A DNA stretch of 64,000 nucleotides. Origin: Microscilla marina ATCC 23134 (GTDB lineage Bacteria; Bacteroidota; Bacteroidia; Cytophagales; Microscillaceae). How positions within the stretch are numbered: the first letter of the stretch is position 1; every line of letters begins with the position of its first letter. The DNA is taken from the NCBI RefSeq assembly GCF_000169175.1, contig NZ_AAWS01000029.1:47239-111238 (forward strand). Direction: 5' to 3'. The position numbers and the translations under genes are program-made. Shown here piece after piece: positions 18,137 through 27,857 of this stretch. A model generated the notes under the pieces. It was given only the letters and a program-made list of their open reading frames with translations, had not been told where the DNA came from and ran no database searches.

Positions 18137-21100
18137 ATGATAAAAGGTATACAAAGAATCATTTTTTTGATGCATTTGCTGGGTTTTGTGCAGCCCGTAT
18201 GTGCGCAGCAAACCATCGTAGTAAAAGATGCCCAAAAGTTATTACACGTAGGGAACAAAATTGAGGTATTGGCAGATAAAAGTGGCAAGCTTACCTTACA
18301 AGATGTACTCACTGCTGAGGTGCAAAAACGCTTTAAACCCCACAAACGACTGGTTTTTAGCCAGGCACCTTCTCACACTGCATATTGGCTTAGGTTTAAA
18401 GTCAAAAACGAAACAAATCGTGATATATGGTTTGCATTAGGAGACACTCGTAGCTGGTACCTTGATTTTTTTGCCCCCAATCCATCAGGGGCGTATGCTG
18501 ATCCTGTATTGTTAGGAGTAATGCGCCCTCAGCCAACCGGAGCCCTTTTGGGGAAATACTATACCGTTCCTCTAAAAAGTGCCAGTTCAGACCCCAACGT
18601 GTATTATGTACGCATAGCCGGAGAGTTTGCCATCACCCATTTGTTTCAAATAGGCACTACTACAGCCATTACAAGGCAGTTTGGCATATACAATGCTATT
18701 TTGGCAGGCTTCATAGGGCTTATTGTGGCTATGGGAGTGTATAACCTGTTTTTGTTTTTTGCTACCAAAGACAAAATCTACCTCATATATGTGGGCTACC
18801 TTGTCATTGTATTTTTTAGCACTCCCTTCAACAATGGGCAAACCTTGTTTTTTGGCCAGTGGTTTTGGTCATACTTCACCGTTTGGCAATCCCTCTTGTT
18901 TTGGTTGGTTACCTTATTTGTAGACCGTTATTTGGACTTGGCAACGAATGCAGTAAATGTAAGACGTTGGCTCTGGTTGCTTACCTCAGTCCTTGGAGGG
19001 GTTTTTCCATTGCTTAATTTATCGGGCATAAGCTTGGTATACCTTATTTCGCCTTTGCAATTAATTACTCTGGTGTATACCTTCAGCTTGTTGGTTTGTG
19101 GGTTCTACCTTTTGTACAAAGGAGTACATACTGCTCGTTTTTATACCTTGGGTTGGAGCTCTGTAGTCATCAGTTCATTTGTTTACATGATGGCAAGAAA
19201 TGGCATATTACCACTCAATGTATTTACCACTCAAGTATTGTATTTTGGCTTTGGTGCCGAGGCATTGTTGTTTTCGTTGGCGTTGGGCGACAGGCTCAAT
19301 AGTTTAAAAAAAGAAAAAGAAAAAATACAAGCCCAAAATCTTCGGTTAATGACACGCCAAAAAGACGATTTGGAAAGTATGGTGCAGCAACGTACACAAG
19401 ATATAGAATCCATGCACCAAAGGCTGAGTCTGGCGACCAAATCGGCAAGCATTGGGATTTGGGAGTATAACTACAACACCCAACGTATGACCTGGGATGA
19501 GCAAATGTACTTATTGTACGGAGATATTGAAAAGTCCTTTGGGGGAAGCATCAAAGAATGGTTGTATTATATCCGTCCTCAAGACATAACATTACTTAAA
19601 GCCGCGTTTAAACAGCTAAAAAAACGACACAAAGTATCTAATGTTGATTTTAGAATTGTGACCCCACAAAATGAAGAACGTTGGGTGTGCCTGTCAGCGA
19701 TATTGCAACGAAACGAAAACGCTGACCTGAAAAATATTACAGGAACCATTCACGACATTACCAGTATAAAAAATGCCAACGAGCGACTGAAAGAAAACAA
19801 CCTCTTACTGGATTCTATCAATTATATTCAAAAAGAATTTATAGCGAGCGAAAACCCTGAAACAGTATTCGATTTTTTGTTACATCAATTGCTGGACATT
19901 ACAGGTAGTAAACAAGGATTGGTAGGAGAGGTAAAGCAAAAAGAGGCACAAAAACCCCATTTTACTGCCTTTGCTGCTACCAGCATTGGGCTGTCTGATC
20001 AGGCAAAAGCTCAAATTGATGCCTTGAAGTGTGCTGATCTATTACTAAATCAGGTATTGTCTGATGGCACTCCACTGATTATCAATGACCTGACAGCAGC
20101 CACCACCCAACTAGTGCAAACCGAAGATTGTACCTTGATTCATTCTTTTTTGGGCATTCCCTTATTTATGCATGATCAACTGATAGGTTTGGTGGTAGTG
20201 ACAAACTGTGAGAGTGGCTACAGCCAGCAAACACTCCAAAAACTTGACCCCTTGCTTTCTACTACTTCAAGGCTGTTGTCTGCTTATCGTAAAGAGCAAG
20301 AAAGATTGGCGCTCATGAAGGCGTTGCAAAAAACCACCCTGGAGGCACAGCAGGCAAGTGTTGCCAAATCAGAGTTTTTGGCCAACATGAGTCACGAGAT
20401 CAGAACCCCTTTGAATGGTGTAGTGGGTTTTGTAGACTTATTGCTACAAACCAACCTTGATGCCACACAGAAACAATACCTTGACATTGTGTCGCAATCG
20501 GGCAATACCTTGTTGGAAATTATCAACGATATCTTAGACTTTTCTAAAATTGAAGCCGGAAAAATGGAGTTATTGCCTGTAAAGGTAGACCTGGCCCAGA
20601 TGTGTGATGGCTTGAGGGATTTGATGATTTATCAAACCAAACAAAAAGGGTTAGAAATGATTTTGAGCCTGGCAGGTGACTTGCCTCAATATGCCTGGTT
20701 TGACGAAATGCGCCTTAAGCAAGTCTTGACCAACTTACTGTCTAATGCAGTAAAGTTTACTTCAAAAGGAACCATTGAGTTTAAAGTAACTATGCTGCAA
20801 AAAGAGAGTAATCAGAAGGCTTTACTGCGGTTTTTGGTCAAAGATACCGGAGTAGGCATCCTGCCTGAAAACCAGCAAAAGATTTTTGAAGCCTTTTTGC
20901 AAGAAGATACCTCTACAACCAAACGATTTGGTGGTACTGGTCTAGGCTTGAGTATATCTAATCGGCTACTGGCTTTAATGGACAGTCGTTTATGCCTGGA
21001 AAGTACCCATGGCAAAGGTAGTACTTTTTATTTTGATATCTGGGTCAATTGTGTGTTTGAAGAGCATAACGACTGGAGCAGGCTCGATGCCATTAAACAA

Positions 21101-21883
21101 GTATTGGTGATACACCACCACCCGGTACAAAGTGCACGGATTGAGGCAATACTTAAAGAAAAAGGCATACAGGTGACTCAAGCAATGCATGGTATTAGTG
21201 GCATCGAGTTGTTGCAGGCAAACCCGTATTTTCAGGCAGTGTTCATAGCCGAGGAGATGCCTTTTATGGATGGTATGCAAACTGCCCAAGAAATAAGGCA
21301 AACCCTGGGGTTGAGCAATTTGCCCTTGGTATTACTAAATAGCTCTAACTCAGGTAGTAGTCAAGCAGAAGGCTTGGCGCTTTACCAACAGTGGATAGGA
21401 ACAACACCCCAACCATCTCAGTTATATAAGGTTTTGTCAAAAATAACCGAAGGCCTCGCTGAAACAGCATCGACAAACGAACCAAAGAAAGACCAGGCAG
21501 GCAGTGTATTGCAAAAGGTGTTGATTGTAGAAGATAATGAAGTAAATATGCTTTTAATGAATGAAATAATAGCCAAGCTACTTCCTTCGGCTAAAATACT
21601 GATGGCGCATAGCGGCGAAGAAGCATTGGCTATATACCAGACCGCATTGCCTGAAACAATACTGATGGATGTGCAAATGCCCGGCATGAACGGTTATGAA
21701 ACTACCCGGCAAATAAGGAAAATAGAGCAAACACTTGGGCAGCAAAGATCAAAAATTGTAGCGGTGACTGCGGGTGCGCTCAAAGAAGAAAAAGCCCTTT
21801 GCATAGAGGCTGGCATGGACGAATTTGTAACCAAACCCATCAACAAAAGCGATATACAGCACATTTTTACAGATCAGGCATAA
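18137..21883 (+). CDS. 7TMR-DISM hybrid histidine kinase with PAS, GAF and two receiver domains
   Basis: This is a membrane sensor kinase of 1248 residues. In order: signal peptide (1-24, ending VCAQ), 7TMR-DISM extracellular domain (about 35-170), seven transmembrane helices (about 185-390), coiled coil (390-430), PAS (440-550), GAF-like (575-720), HisKA with the phospho-His in MSHEIRTPLNG at residue 753, HATPase with LTNLLSNAVKFT, DTGVGI and GGTGLGLSI, and two receivers. The second receiver is canonical (IVEDNE, phospho-acceptor Asp1178 in MDVQMPGMNG, Lys in TKPIN). The first is degenerate: HHHP replaces the acidic pocket and Ala1038 sits at the acceptor position (IAEEMPFMDG), so it is probably not phosphorylated. 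No response regulator gene is adjacent. The downstream gene is convergent. Confidence 0.93.
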   Translation: MIKGIQRIIFLMHLLGFVQPVCAQQTIVVKDAQKLLHVGNKIEVLADKSGKLTLQDVLTAEVQKRFKPHKRLVFSQAPSHTAYWLRFKVKNETNRDIWFALGDTRSWYLDFFAPNPSGAYADPVLLGVMRPQPTGALLGKYYTVPLKSASSDPNVYYVRIAGEFAITHLFQIGTTTAITRQFGIYNAILAGFIGLIVAMGVYNLFLFFATKDKIYLIYVGYLVIVFFSTPFNNGQTLFFGQWFWSYFTVWQSLLFWLVTLFVDRYLDLATNAVNVRRWLWLLTSVLGGVFPLLNLSGISLVYLISPLQLITLVYTFSLLVCGFYLLYKGVHTARFYTLGWSSVVISSFVYMMARNGILPLNVFTTQVLYFGFGAEALLFSLALGDRLNSLKKEKEKIQAQNLRLMTRQKDDLESMVQQRTQDIESMHQRLSLATKSASIGIWEYNYNTQRMTWDEQMYLLYGDIEKSFGGSIKEWLYYIRPQDITLLKAAFKQLKKRHKVSNVDFRIVTPQNEERWVCLSAILQRNENADLKNITGTIHDITSIKNANERLKENNLLLDSINYIQKEFIASENPETVFDFLLHQLLDITGSKQGLVGEVKQKEAQKPHFTAFAATSIGLSDQAKAQIDALKCADLLLNQVLSDGTPLIINDLTAATTQLVQTEDCTLIHSFLGIPLFMHDQLIGLVVVTNCESGYSQQTLQKLDPLLSTTSRLLSAYRKEQERLALMKALQKTTLEAQQASVAKSEFLANMSHEIRTPLNGVVGFVDLLLQTNLDATQKQYLDIVSQSGNTLLEIINDILDFSKIEAGKMELLPVKVDLAQMCDGLRDLMIYQTKQKGLEMILSLAGDLPQYAWFDEMRLKQVLTNLLSNAVKFTSKGTIEFKVTMLQKESNQKALLRFLVKDTGVGILPENQQKIFEAFLQEDTSTTKRFGGTGLGLSISNRLLALMDSRLCLESTHGKGSTFYFDIWVNCVFEEHNDWSRLDAIKQVLVIHHHPVQSARIEAILKEKGIQVTQAMHGISGIELLQANPYFQAVFIAEEMPFMDGMQTAQEIRQTLGLSNLPLVLLNSSNSGSSQAEGLALYQQWIGTTPQPSQLYKVLSKITEGLAETASTNEPKKDQAGSVLQKVLIVEDNEVNMLLMNEIIAKLLPSAKILMAHSGEEALAIYQTALPETILMDVQMPGMNGYETTRQIRKIEQTLGQQRSKIVAVTAGALKEEKALCIEAGMDEFVTKPINKSDIQHIFTDQA

Positions 21884-21913
21884 AAGCTTCCTAAAAGTAT
21901 CACAGATTATAAA

Positions 21914-22933
21914 CTACCCTTCTTTTACCTTTGCCAGCAGTTGTGCCACATTTTTTTGTATGCCCTTAAAAAACTGATAACGTTGTTTTTCTGAGACCCC
22001 ACTTATCAAAATAGATTTACTAATGAGATTGGCCATCCAAGCTTCGGTTTCGTTGCAAAACCGGGTGTTGGTAGTATACATATAATTAAATGTTTGGTGG
22101 CGCAAATAATTTACTTTGGTGCTACCCACCTGTACCAATATATTGTTATTGCCTATTTGAATTTCGCTGTGATACAGCAAAAAATTTTCTTTTTCGTCTC
22201 TCCTGTTGTTTGCAGGGTTTGCCAAATTTTTGTTACGTTGTTTTGCCATTTTCTGAATACTGTTGAGCATTTCGGCGAGTTGCTCTACCACCAATACGGC
22301 ATCGTCTTGTTGCTCAAACAAACCTGCTTCCCAGTAATAGTCTATCTGCTTGATGGTACTATTGGCAGACTCTTCGGTCCATATCTCTATAGATGGAATG
22401 TCACAATATACATCATACACCTGCTTGCCCAGCGCTATCAACTCTGCAGGAATAACAGAAGGAGTAAAGGACTTGCCCTCAAGCGTAGGTAAGTTAGACA
22501 CAGAGTTGAGCCAGTAAAAAAACTTAAAAGCAGCTTGTTCGGGATAGTTAAAGTGATGAAAGAGCGGAACATCCGCCGCCGCGTAAATTACTTGATTAGG
22601 GTGGGCACTTCTGATTTTCTGTAAATCGGCAAGCAACTTAGTCAAATACTCCTTAAAACTTTCGGTGTGGTCGCTTACCAGTTTATAGTTAAAAGTAACA
22701 CCATCGGTTTGGTCAGCGCCCAACAAACCCAGGGGTATTTTATAATGTTGACAAAGCCTTACTACTTCGTCCATGCTCACGGCAGTTTCTCCCCGTATTC
22801 TGCGGTAAGCGCTGTCTGTACTTATCTGGAGCAAATCTGCCAACTCATCTACCAGCGAATAGTTTGATGGAATGATTGCTTTCAACTTCTGTAAAAAACG
22901 TTGTTGAATCACATGATTACTTTTTGATGACAT
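21914..22933 (-). CDS. Helix-turn-helix (XRE/BetR-like) regulator
   Basis: This 339-residue protein begins with a helix-turn-helix region at about residues 25-75: LADLLQISTDSAYRRIRGE, with AVSMDEVVRLCQHYKIPL following, as in XRE/BetR-type DNA-binding domains. The remaining 260 residues are mainly helical, rich in aromatic residues (FKFFYWLNSV, YYWEAGLF), and resemble no catalytic family I recognise. Proteins of this layout are common in Cytophagales and are treated as transcription regulators, with the C-terminal part perhaps sensing or oligomerising. It converges on the hybrid kinase gene with a 30-base gap. A target cannot be inferred. Confidence 0.75.
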   Translation of the reverse strand: MSSKSNHVIQQRFLQKLKAIIPSNYSLVDELADLLQISTDSAYRRIRGETAVSMDEVVRLCQHYKIPLGLLGADQTDGVTFNYKLVSDHTESFKEYLTKLLADLQKIRSAHPNQVIYAAADVPLFHHFNYPEQAAFKFFYWLNSVSNLPTLEGKSFTPSVIPAELIALGKQVYDVYCDIPSIEIWTEESANSTIKQIDYYWEAGLFEQQDDAVLVVEQLAEMLNSIQKMAKQRNKNLANPANNRRDEKENFLLYHSEIQIGNNNILVQVGSTKVNYLRHQTFNYMYTTNTRFCNETEAWMANLISKSILISGVSEKQRYQFFKGIQKNVAQLLAKVKEG

Positions 22934-23156
22934 ATTGTTTTAGTAAAAATAGATGTTCCTGTGTAGCTCCAAAAAAAGGAAATAACCAAAAATAGACGTA
23001 GTATATATTGCAATTTATAATAATACACGAATAAACTTTGCAAAAAGTGCAAATTCTTTATCAACCTGTAGGGTGCTTGGTTATTATTTGGTAAATTGCA
23101 TTTTGTTCGTAATATTGTATGGTAAATAGCCGTTTCAGTCCCTTCGTATCATAGTG

Positions 23157-23164
23157 TATCTTTG
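23157..23164 (+). promoter_or_regulatory. Putative Bacteroidota -7 box for the CsgG-like gene
   Basis: TATCTTTG fits the TAnnTTTG -7 consensus and is the same 8-mer, also followed by GTAT, as at 14819 before ffh. It lies 43 bases before the ATG at 23207. The -33 region has only a weak TTTC, so the call is moderate. Confidence 0.45.
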
Positions 23165-23206
23165 TATTGTTAAAATTTAACAATTAATCTGTATTAAACG
23201 AGCATT

Positions 23207-24325
23207 ATGAAAAAGGGAACAATAATACGAATGTTTGTATGGGCATTGGCAACCATTTGTATGATAAGTACTGCGGCAAAAGCACAAACTCCGCAACCAA
23301 AGCTCACTGTTTTGAACATTGCTGTCGAAGGCTTACACTTGTCGCCCAAACAAGCCGGCAACATGGTGAGGCGCGAATTAGCCAAAATAGCTAAATATGA
23401 GGTGCTCGACAAATACGATGTAATGTACCTCATCAACAAACACGGGTTGAAAATAGACAACTGCTACGGTAAAATTTGTTTGCTGGATGTGGCAAAAGTA
23501 ATCGGCTCTGATAAAATGCTGACCGGAAGCATCGAGCGCTTTCAGAAAACCATTACCATTACTTTACGGTTAATAGACGTAAAGAGTAAATCTGTAGAAA
23601 AAGTAGAAATCAAAGAGTTTCTACACTTGCCTGAGCACCTTAAGACAATGGTGACCCTCTCGATACGTAAAATTTTTGGGTTGCCCAACAACAAAGAAGT
23701 GGTAGCGTCATTGAGTGAGCGCAATAAAATGGAAAACGCCATCAATACACCTGCTGCTGATATGTTAAAACTGGGAGGACCACGCATGGGTTTTACTATG
23801 TTTACTGGAGACCTTGCCAATCAATTGGCACAACCGGAATACGAAGGAGGCTATGACGCCATCCCACTCATGTTTCAGTTTGGTTACCAGTTCGAAACCA
23901 AGTACCTCAACGAAGGTAACTTTCAGGCACTGGTAGAATTTATTCCAATGGTCACGGGCATTGACCAAGGCTTGTTTATTCCAAGCTTGACTATATTAAA
24001 TGGGCTACGGAGCAACAAAAGCGGGTGGGAGTTTGCTTTTGGTCCTACGATTAGTCTTACGCAACAGGCAGAAGGGTATTACCAAAACGGTGCTTGGGTA
24101 AAGCTCAACGACACCGACGATCGAACTCAAATTAACCAAAACATTGTCACCCGTTTAGACAGTCGCGGAGAGTATCAAATCAACACTGGATTTGTATTTG
24201 CTTTTGGCAAAACTTTGCGTTCGGGTAAGCTCAACATTCCGATAAATGCCTATGTAGTGCCCCACAGAGAGGGTATACGACTGGGTGTATCGTTTGGCTT
24301 CAATTCGCGTAAAAACAAGTATTAA
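23207..24325 (+). CDS. Exported CsgG/LpoB-like domain protein with C-terminal beta-rich region
   Basis: A signal peptide (1-27, ending AKA) precedes a domain at about 35-165 with the CsgG/FlgO/LpoB-like pattern: a first strand (LTVLNIAVEG), a helix (NMVRRELAKIAKYEVLDK), a paired-Cys segment NCYGKICLLDVAKVIGSDK, and LTGSIERF, ITLRLIDVKS. In such proteins this domain sits in the periplasm and often oligomerises or binds partners. The second half (about 185-372) is rich in alternating aromatic and polar residues and ends with a strand-like GVSFGF pattern; it may be a small beta-barrel or beta-sandwich. No curli-type partners are nearby, so the role is unknown. A -7 promoter box lies 43 bases upstream. 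Confidence 0.65.
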   Translation: MKKGTIIRMFVWALATICMISTAAKAQTPQPKLTVLNIAVEGLHLSPKQAGNMVRRELAKIAKYEVLDKYDVMYLINKHGLKIDNCYGKICLLDVAKVIGSDKMLTGSIERFQKTITITLRLIDVKSKSVEKVEIKEFLHLPEHLKTMVTLSIRKIFGLPNNKEVVASLSERNKMENAINTPAADMLKLGGPRMGFTMFTGDLANQLAQPEYEGGYDAIPLMFQFGYQFETKYLNEGNFQALVEFIPMVTGIDQGLFIPSLTILNGLRSNKSGWEFAFGPTISLTQQAEGYYQNGAWVKLNDTDDRTQINQNIVTRLDSRGEYQINTGFVFAFGKTLRSGKLNIPINAYVVPHREGIRLGVSFGFNSRKNKY

Positions 24326-24391
24326 CGACTTTCTAAATGGCTTCAAATGATAAGTCACAAGTATATTTTGATTTACACTAGACTATTATTA

Positions 24392-24973
24392 TTAAAGTTC
24401 AAGGACCATTATTTCAGTAGAAGGAGAGCACTGAAGCAAAGCACGATCCCGCAGGTTGCTGGTACTCGTACAAACTCTGGGGCATTTTCCAATACTTTTA
24501 AACCCTATGTTTTTTAACGATATTACTCTTCTTGCAAAGGCAAACCCTATTACAAACTTACAACCTTGTGCTTTAGCTTCATTCACTTCTGCAATGTCTA
24601 GCAGGTGCGACAAACCTTGACCACGGTGCTGAGGGTGTACTACCATTCTGCTTATATAAGCAAAAGGTACTGAGGGTAACAATGATAAATATTGGCGACA
24701 GTCTTTGTAGTATGTCAAATCTTCTACTTGATGGAGGATAGTAACCCTAGTAGCAGCAATAAGTTTGCTTACCCCTTTGTCTGCGCTCATTACTCCAATG
24801 TGTATAGAGTGATTGTCAAACTTATCGCCCCAATCTTTAGGGTTTGTAATATTTTTGAATGTTGGATTGATGGTATACCACGCACACATTCTCAAATTGA
24901 GTATTTCCGACAAAGGAAAATGCTGGTTTAAAACAATGGCCTCTTTGGGTAACGCAAGGGATTGCATATTCAT
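24392..24973 (-). CDS. GNAT family N-acetyltransferase
   Basis: The 193 residues contain a clear GNAT acetyl-CoA binding motif A: ISRMVVHPQHRGQGLSHLL at about 107-125, with the Q/R-x-x-G-x-G/A loop as HRGQGL. Motif B-like features follow (NEAKAQGCKFVIGFA). A late GFKSIG resembles the usual end of motif B. The substrate is not evident; the wide N-terminal part with ILNLRMCAW is typical of Bacteroidota GNATs that act on small molecules or amino groups. It converges on the CsgG-like gene with a 66-base gap. Two near starts (MNM) make no practical difference. Confidence 0.8.
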   Translation of the reverse strand: MNMQSLALPKEAIVLNQHFPLSEILNLRMCAWYTINPTFKNITNPKDWGDKFDNHSIHIGVMSADKGVSKLIAATRVTILHQVEDLTYYKDCRQYLSLLPSVPFAYISRMVVHPQHRGQGLSHLLDIAEVNEAKAQGCKFVIGFAFARRVISLKNIGFKSIGKCPRVCTSTSNLRDRALLQCSPSTEIMVLEL

Positions 24974-25216
24974 AATAAAGATGAAATTAGATTCAGAAAG
25001 AATTATATACGTAGAGACATCTGTAGTTTGTTGAATAATTTTTACGGGTATTGATAGGGGTTAATACTTGTTTTTATGGGGCAAGGTAAGAGCACAGCGA
25101 GCTGTAGCCTCGGTTCATTCAACAGTGTTCACCTTTGGTTCGGTTTAACGCATCTGAGCACAAAACTCGTCGAAAATTTAAACAAGCTCTAAATCAACCT
25201 TAAATAATATTATACT

Positions 25217-25438
25217 ATGACCAATTTAGCATTTAAGTTAACCGAAGGAGAGATGTTTCAGGCTTTCCTTCCTGCCATACTTATTGTACTTGCCTCGGTA
25301 GCCCTTTTGCTGGCGATCAGGTATTATGATAAAAACAAAAAAAGTAAAATTAAAGTAACATCACAGGATGTTCCAAAAGCTGAGGTAAAACAAGCCAAAG
25401 AGGTACCCGAAATGGTACCTGAAGAAGAGATAGCCTAA
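25217..25438 (+). CDS. Small single-pass membrane protein
   Basis: This 73-residue product has one hydrophobic helix (about residues 16-36, FLPAILIVLASVALLLAI). A basic patch follows (YYDKNKKSKIK), then an acidic, proline-containing tail ending PEEEIA. The positive residues after the helix suggest the tail lies in the cytoplasm. No family is recognised. A coding role is supported by the coherent membrane topology and by its place ahead of another small same-strand gene with a 140-base gap; expression is not shown. Confidence 0.55.
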   Translation: MTNLAFKLTEGEMFQAFLPAILIVLASVALLLAIRYYDKNKKSKIKVTSQDVPKAEVKQAKEVPEMVPEEEIA

Positions 25439-25578
25439 AGTGTATGGGCAAATTTTCGTGGTCTGTGGTCAGTCAAGTAGAGAAGTGCCTCAAACATTAT
25501 TGAGGAGAAATAAGTTAAGAAGGTCTATTTCTTAACGGCATCAAAGTTATTTTTTAAAGCTAATTAATAAGGATCATC

Positions 25579-25866
25579 ATGGATATTCAACAAAGAACAC
25601 AAGAAGGATTTTATGCATTGTTGCACCAAAGAGTACAAGCCTATTTTACCAGAAACATGGGCGCTCAATCGGCATATACCGACATATTGGCGATTTTGAA
25701 AACTACTGCTCAAGAGTGTAACTATGACTATGGCGATATGAATGTCTTGGGGGCTTTCAAAGCCTATATACAACCTAAAGACCCGAAAGAAAATAAGAAT
25801 AATATAGCCCCCATCAAGCCTCAAGTGTCCAGCACACTGGCGTTTGACCGCAAAAAGGTGGTGTAG
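25579..25866 (+). CDS. Small hypothetical protein
   Basis: This 95-residue cytoplasmic-type protein is amphipathic and helical in the first two thirds (QRTQEGFYALLHQRVQAYF), then has a Lys/Pro-rich tail with no signal peptide. I recognise no family. A strong terminator (25955-26002) on the same strand 89 bases downstream supports it being transcribed. It converges on dnaA. Confidence 0.55.
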   Translation: MDIQQRTQEGFYALLHQRVQAYFTRNMGAQSAYTDILAILKTTAQECNYDYGDMNVLGAFKAYIQPKDPKENKNNIAPIKPQVSSTLAFDRKKVV

Positions 25867-25954
25867 TTTCTTATATACAACTAAACAACTACTGATTTTT
25901 ACATTATATTGGTTTTTGACAGCAACAGTCTATAAAATCCGCAAATGGAAGCAT

Positions 25955-26002
25955 AACCATTTACTTTTGGTGCTAAACGGCACTAAAGGTAAATGGTTTT
26001 TT
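25955..26002 (+). terminator. Strong terminator before convergent dnaA
   Basis: A 19-bp stem (25955-25973 with 25980-25998) has two G-T pairs and no mismatch, a 6-base loop, and ends in a run of six T on the plus strand. It serves the small gene ending at 25866. The minus strand has no T-run, so dnaA is not clearly terminated here. Confidence 0.85.
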
Positions 26003-26025
26003 GTTGGGCTGCTGTGGGTACAATA

Positions 26026-27507
26026 CTATTTGCTAAATTTTTTTCTGAGATCGTCTATATACATTTTGAGTTCTTTCTTTTCCGACATCATATCATTCAC
26101 GGTCTGTATCGCATGAATCACTGTGCTATGGTCGCGCCCCCCAAAATGATATCCTATAGATTTGAGCGAAAAACCGGTATATTCTTTAGCAAAATACATG
26201 GCAATTTGCCGGGCAATCACAATTTCTTTTTTGCGGGTTTTCGACTTGAGCATTTCTACGCTTACGCCAAAATAATCTCCCACATACTTTTGTACCTCAT
26301 CTATGTTTATCTCGCTGCTGTCTACTGGCTGCACAATCTGTTGCACAGTTTGTTTGGCAAGCTCCATAGTAATTGGACTTTGGTTGAGTGATGCCTTGGC
26401 TATAATTGATACAATGGCACCTTCGAGTTCACGCACGTTGCTGTCTATGCTATGGGCGAGGTATTCCACCACTTTGCCCGAAATCTCAATATTTTTGTTG
26501 TCTTCGCTTTGCAATATTTTATGAATAATCGCAATGCGAGTCTCCAGGTCGGGTTGCTTCAAGTCGGCAGTAAGCCCCCATTTAAAACGAGAAAGTAAGC
26601 GTTCTTGCAAACCTTTCAGTTCTTTGGGTGGGCAATCACTTGTCATAATGATTTGTTTGCCTGACTGGTGTAAGTGATTGAAAATATTAAAGAATATTTC
26701 CTGGGTTTTTTCTTTGCCCGACAGAAACTGTACATCATCTATAGCCAATACATCGGCTTGCATATAATAATCGGTAAAGCTTTGCAAGTCGTTGTTTTTA
26801 AGGGCTTCTATAAATTGATTGGTAAAACGGTCGGATGACACGTAGAGTATCTTTTTTTGCCCGTTTTCCTGTACATAGTTGCCAATGGCTTGTACAAGGT
26901 GGGTTTTGCCCAAACCTACTCCGCCATACAGCATTAAAGGATTGAACGAAGTAACTCCAGGTTTTTGGGCTACTGCCAACCCTGCCGAACGTGCCAAGCG
27001 GTTACAGTCGCCTTCTATAAAACTCTCAAAAGTATATCGGGGATTTATCTGAAAGGTTTGATTAAACTGAGATGTTTTTTTGGGTGTATTCGGTGAGTTG
27101 TTTACGTTGTTGTAATTATTATTACTGTAGTTTTTTTGTTGTGCAGGCGCGCTATTTTGCGGCTTTGTATGATTGTCGTTGTTTTGGACAAACTGTGGAG
27201 AGTTATGATTGGGCAGGTAAGGCTTTTCCTGTTTCTCCATGATAATGGTGTACTCAAGTCGTCCTTCTGTGCCTAATGATGCATCAATTGCTTTGCGGAG
27301 CAAATGTACATAGTGCTCCTCTAACCACTCATAAAAAAAACGACTGGGAACCTGAATAGTTAATACCTTGTCTACCAGTTTCAGTGGTTTTATGGGGTCA
27401 AACCAGGTAGTATATGTTTGCTCAGCAATCTGAGTACGAATTACCTTTAGACAATTTTCCCATACAGTATAACAATCTTTTTGCACCGAAATAGAATCGT
27501 TTTCCAT
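26026..27507 (-). CDS. dnaA: Chromosomal replication initiator DnaA
   Basis: DnaA binds origin boxes and, in its ATP form, melts the origin and loads the helicase. The 493 residues show the four family domains: N-terminal domain I (VWENCLKVIRTQIAEQTYTTWF), an unusually Asn/Gln-rich linker (about 100-150), the AAA+ domain with Walker A GGVGLGKT at 195-202 and Walker B VLAIDDVQFL, and C-terminal domain IV with the signature FGGRDHSTVIHAIQ. The gene is not next to dnaN or other origin genes, as often in Bacteroidota. I found no cluster of DnaA boxes on either side, so the origin cannot be placed. An inverted repeat lies about 280 bases upstream of its start. Confidence 0.98.
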   Translation of the reverse strand: MENDSISVQKDCYTVWENCLKVIRTQIAEQTYTTWFDPIKPLKLVDKVLTIQVPSRFFYEWLEEHYVHLLRKAIDASLGTEGRLEYTIIMEKQEKPYLPNHNSPQFVQNNDNHTKPQNSAPAQQKNYSNNNYNNVNNSPNTPKKTSQFNQTFQINPRYTFESFIEGDCNRLARSAGLAVAQKPGVTSFNPLMLYGGVGLGKTHLVQAIGNYVQENGQKKILYVSSDRFTNQFIEALKNNDLQSFTDYYMQADVLAIDDVQFLSGKEKTQEIFFNIFNHLHQSGKQIIMTSDCPPKELKGLQERLLSRFKWGLTADLKQPDLETRIAIIHKILQSEDNKNIEISGKVVEYLAHSIDSNVRELEGAIVSIIAKASLNQSPITMELAKQTVQQIVQPVDSSEINIDEVQKYVGDYFGVSVEMLKSKTRKKEIVIARQIAMYFAKEYTGFSLKSIGYHFGGRDHSTVIHAIQTVNDMMSEKKELKMYIDDLRKKFSK

Positions 27508-27857
27508 TAAAAAGTATATTCCTGACCCCGTTTAGGGTTAATAAAGTAGTGAAAAAATATATAAATGAAAAATTTAAAGTAGTATTTACTTAAATTTTTA
27601 ACCAACCAGAAGGTTTACATTGAGGGGCAAGATTTTGTGTAGCCTGTGTTTGTTGAAATGCCTCAAGGTTTTAACGAAAGTTGGTTGTTGTTTATTCCAA
27701 ATCAACCCCCAAAACCTAAGCATTGTATATAGCAAATGTAGGAGCATATAAATACGCCTTGGGCTTACAAATATACGAAAATGAGAAGTTAGCAAACAAA
27801 CCTGACAAATGTTTATTAATGAAAAATGTACTGAAATGGCTTGTTTGCTAACAAATA
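27508..27857. other. AT-rich gap between dnaA and the desaturase gene
   Basis: The 350 bases hold the dnaA promoter region, with no clear -7 match, and a long-loop inverted repeat (27788-27852) just beyond the desaturase stop. I see no DnaA-box cluster and no coding frame that looks real. Confidence 0.5.
27788..27852. repeat. 15-bp inverted repeat next to dnaA
   Basis: GTTAGCAAACAAACC at 27788-27802 matches the reverse complement of GGCTTGTTTGCTAAC at 27838-27852 at 14 of 15 positions, with a 35-base AT-rich loop. It begins 5 bases after the desaturase stop. No T-run follows on the minus strand, so it is a weak terminator candidate; a protein-binding site is possible. Confidence 0.6.

Noticed and set aside
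25867..27857. A replication origin near dnaA
   Set aside because: I searched both sides of dnaA for TTWTNCACA-type boxes and found no cluster; dnaA is often distant from the origin in this phylum.
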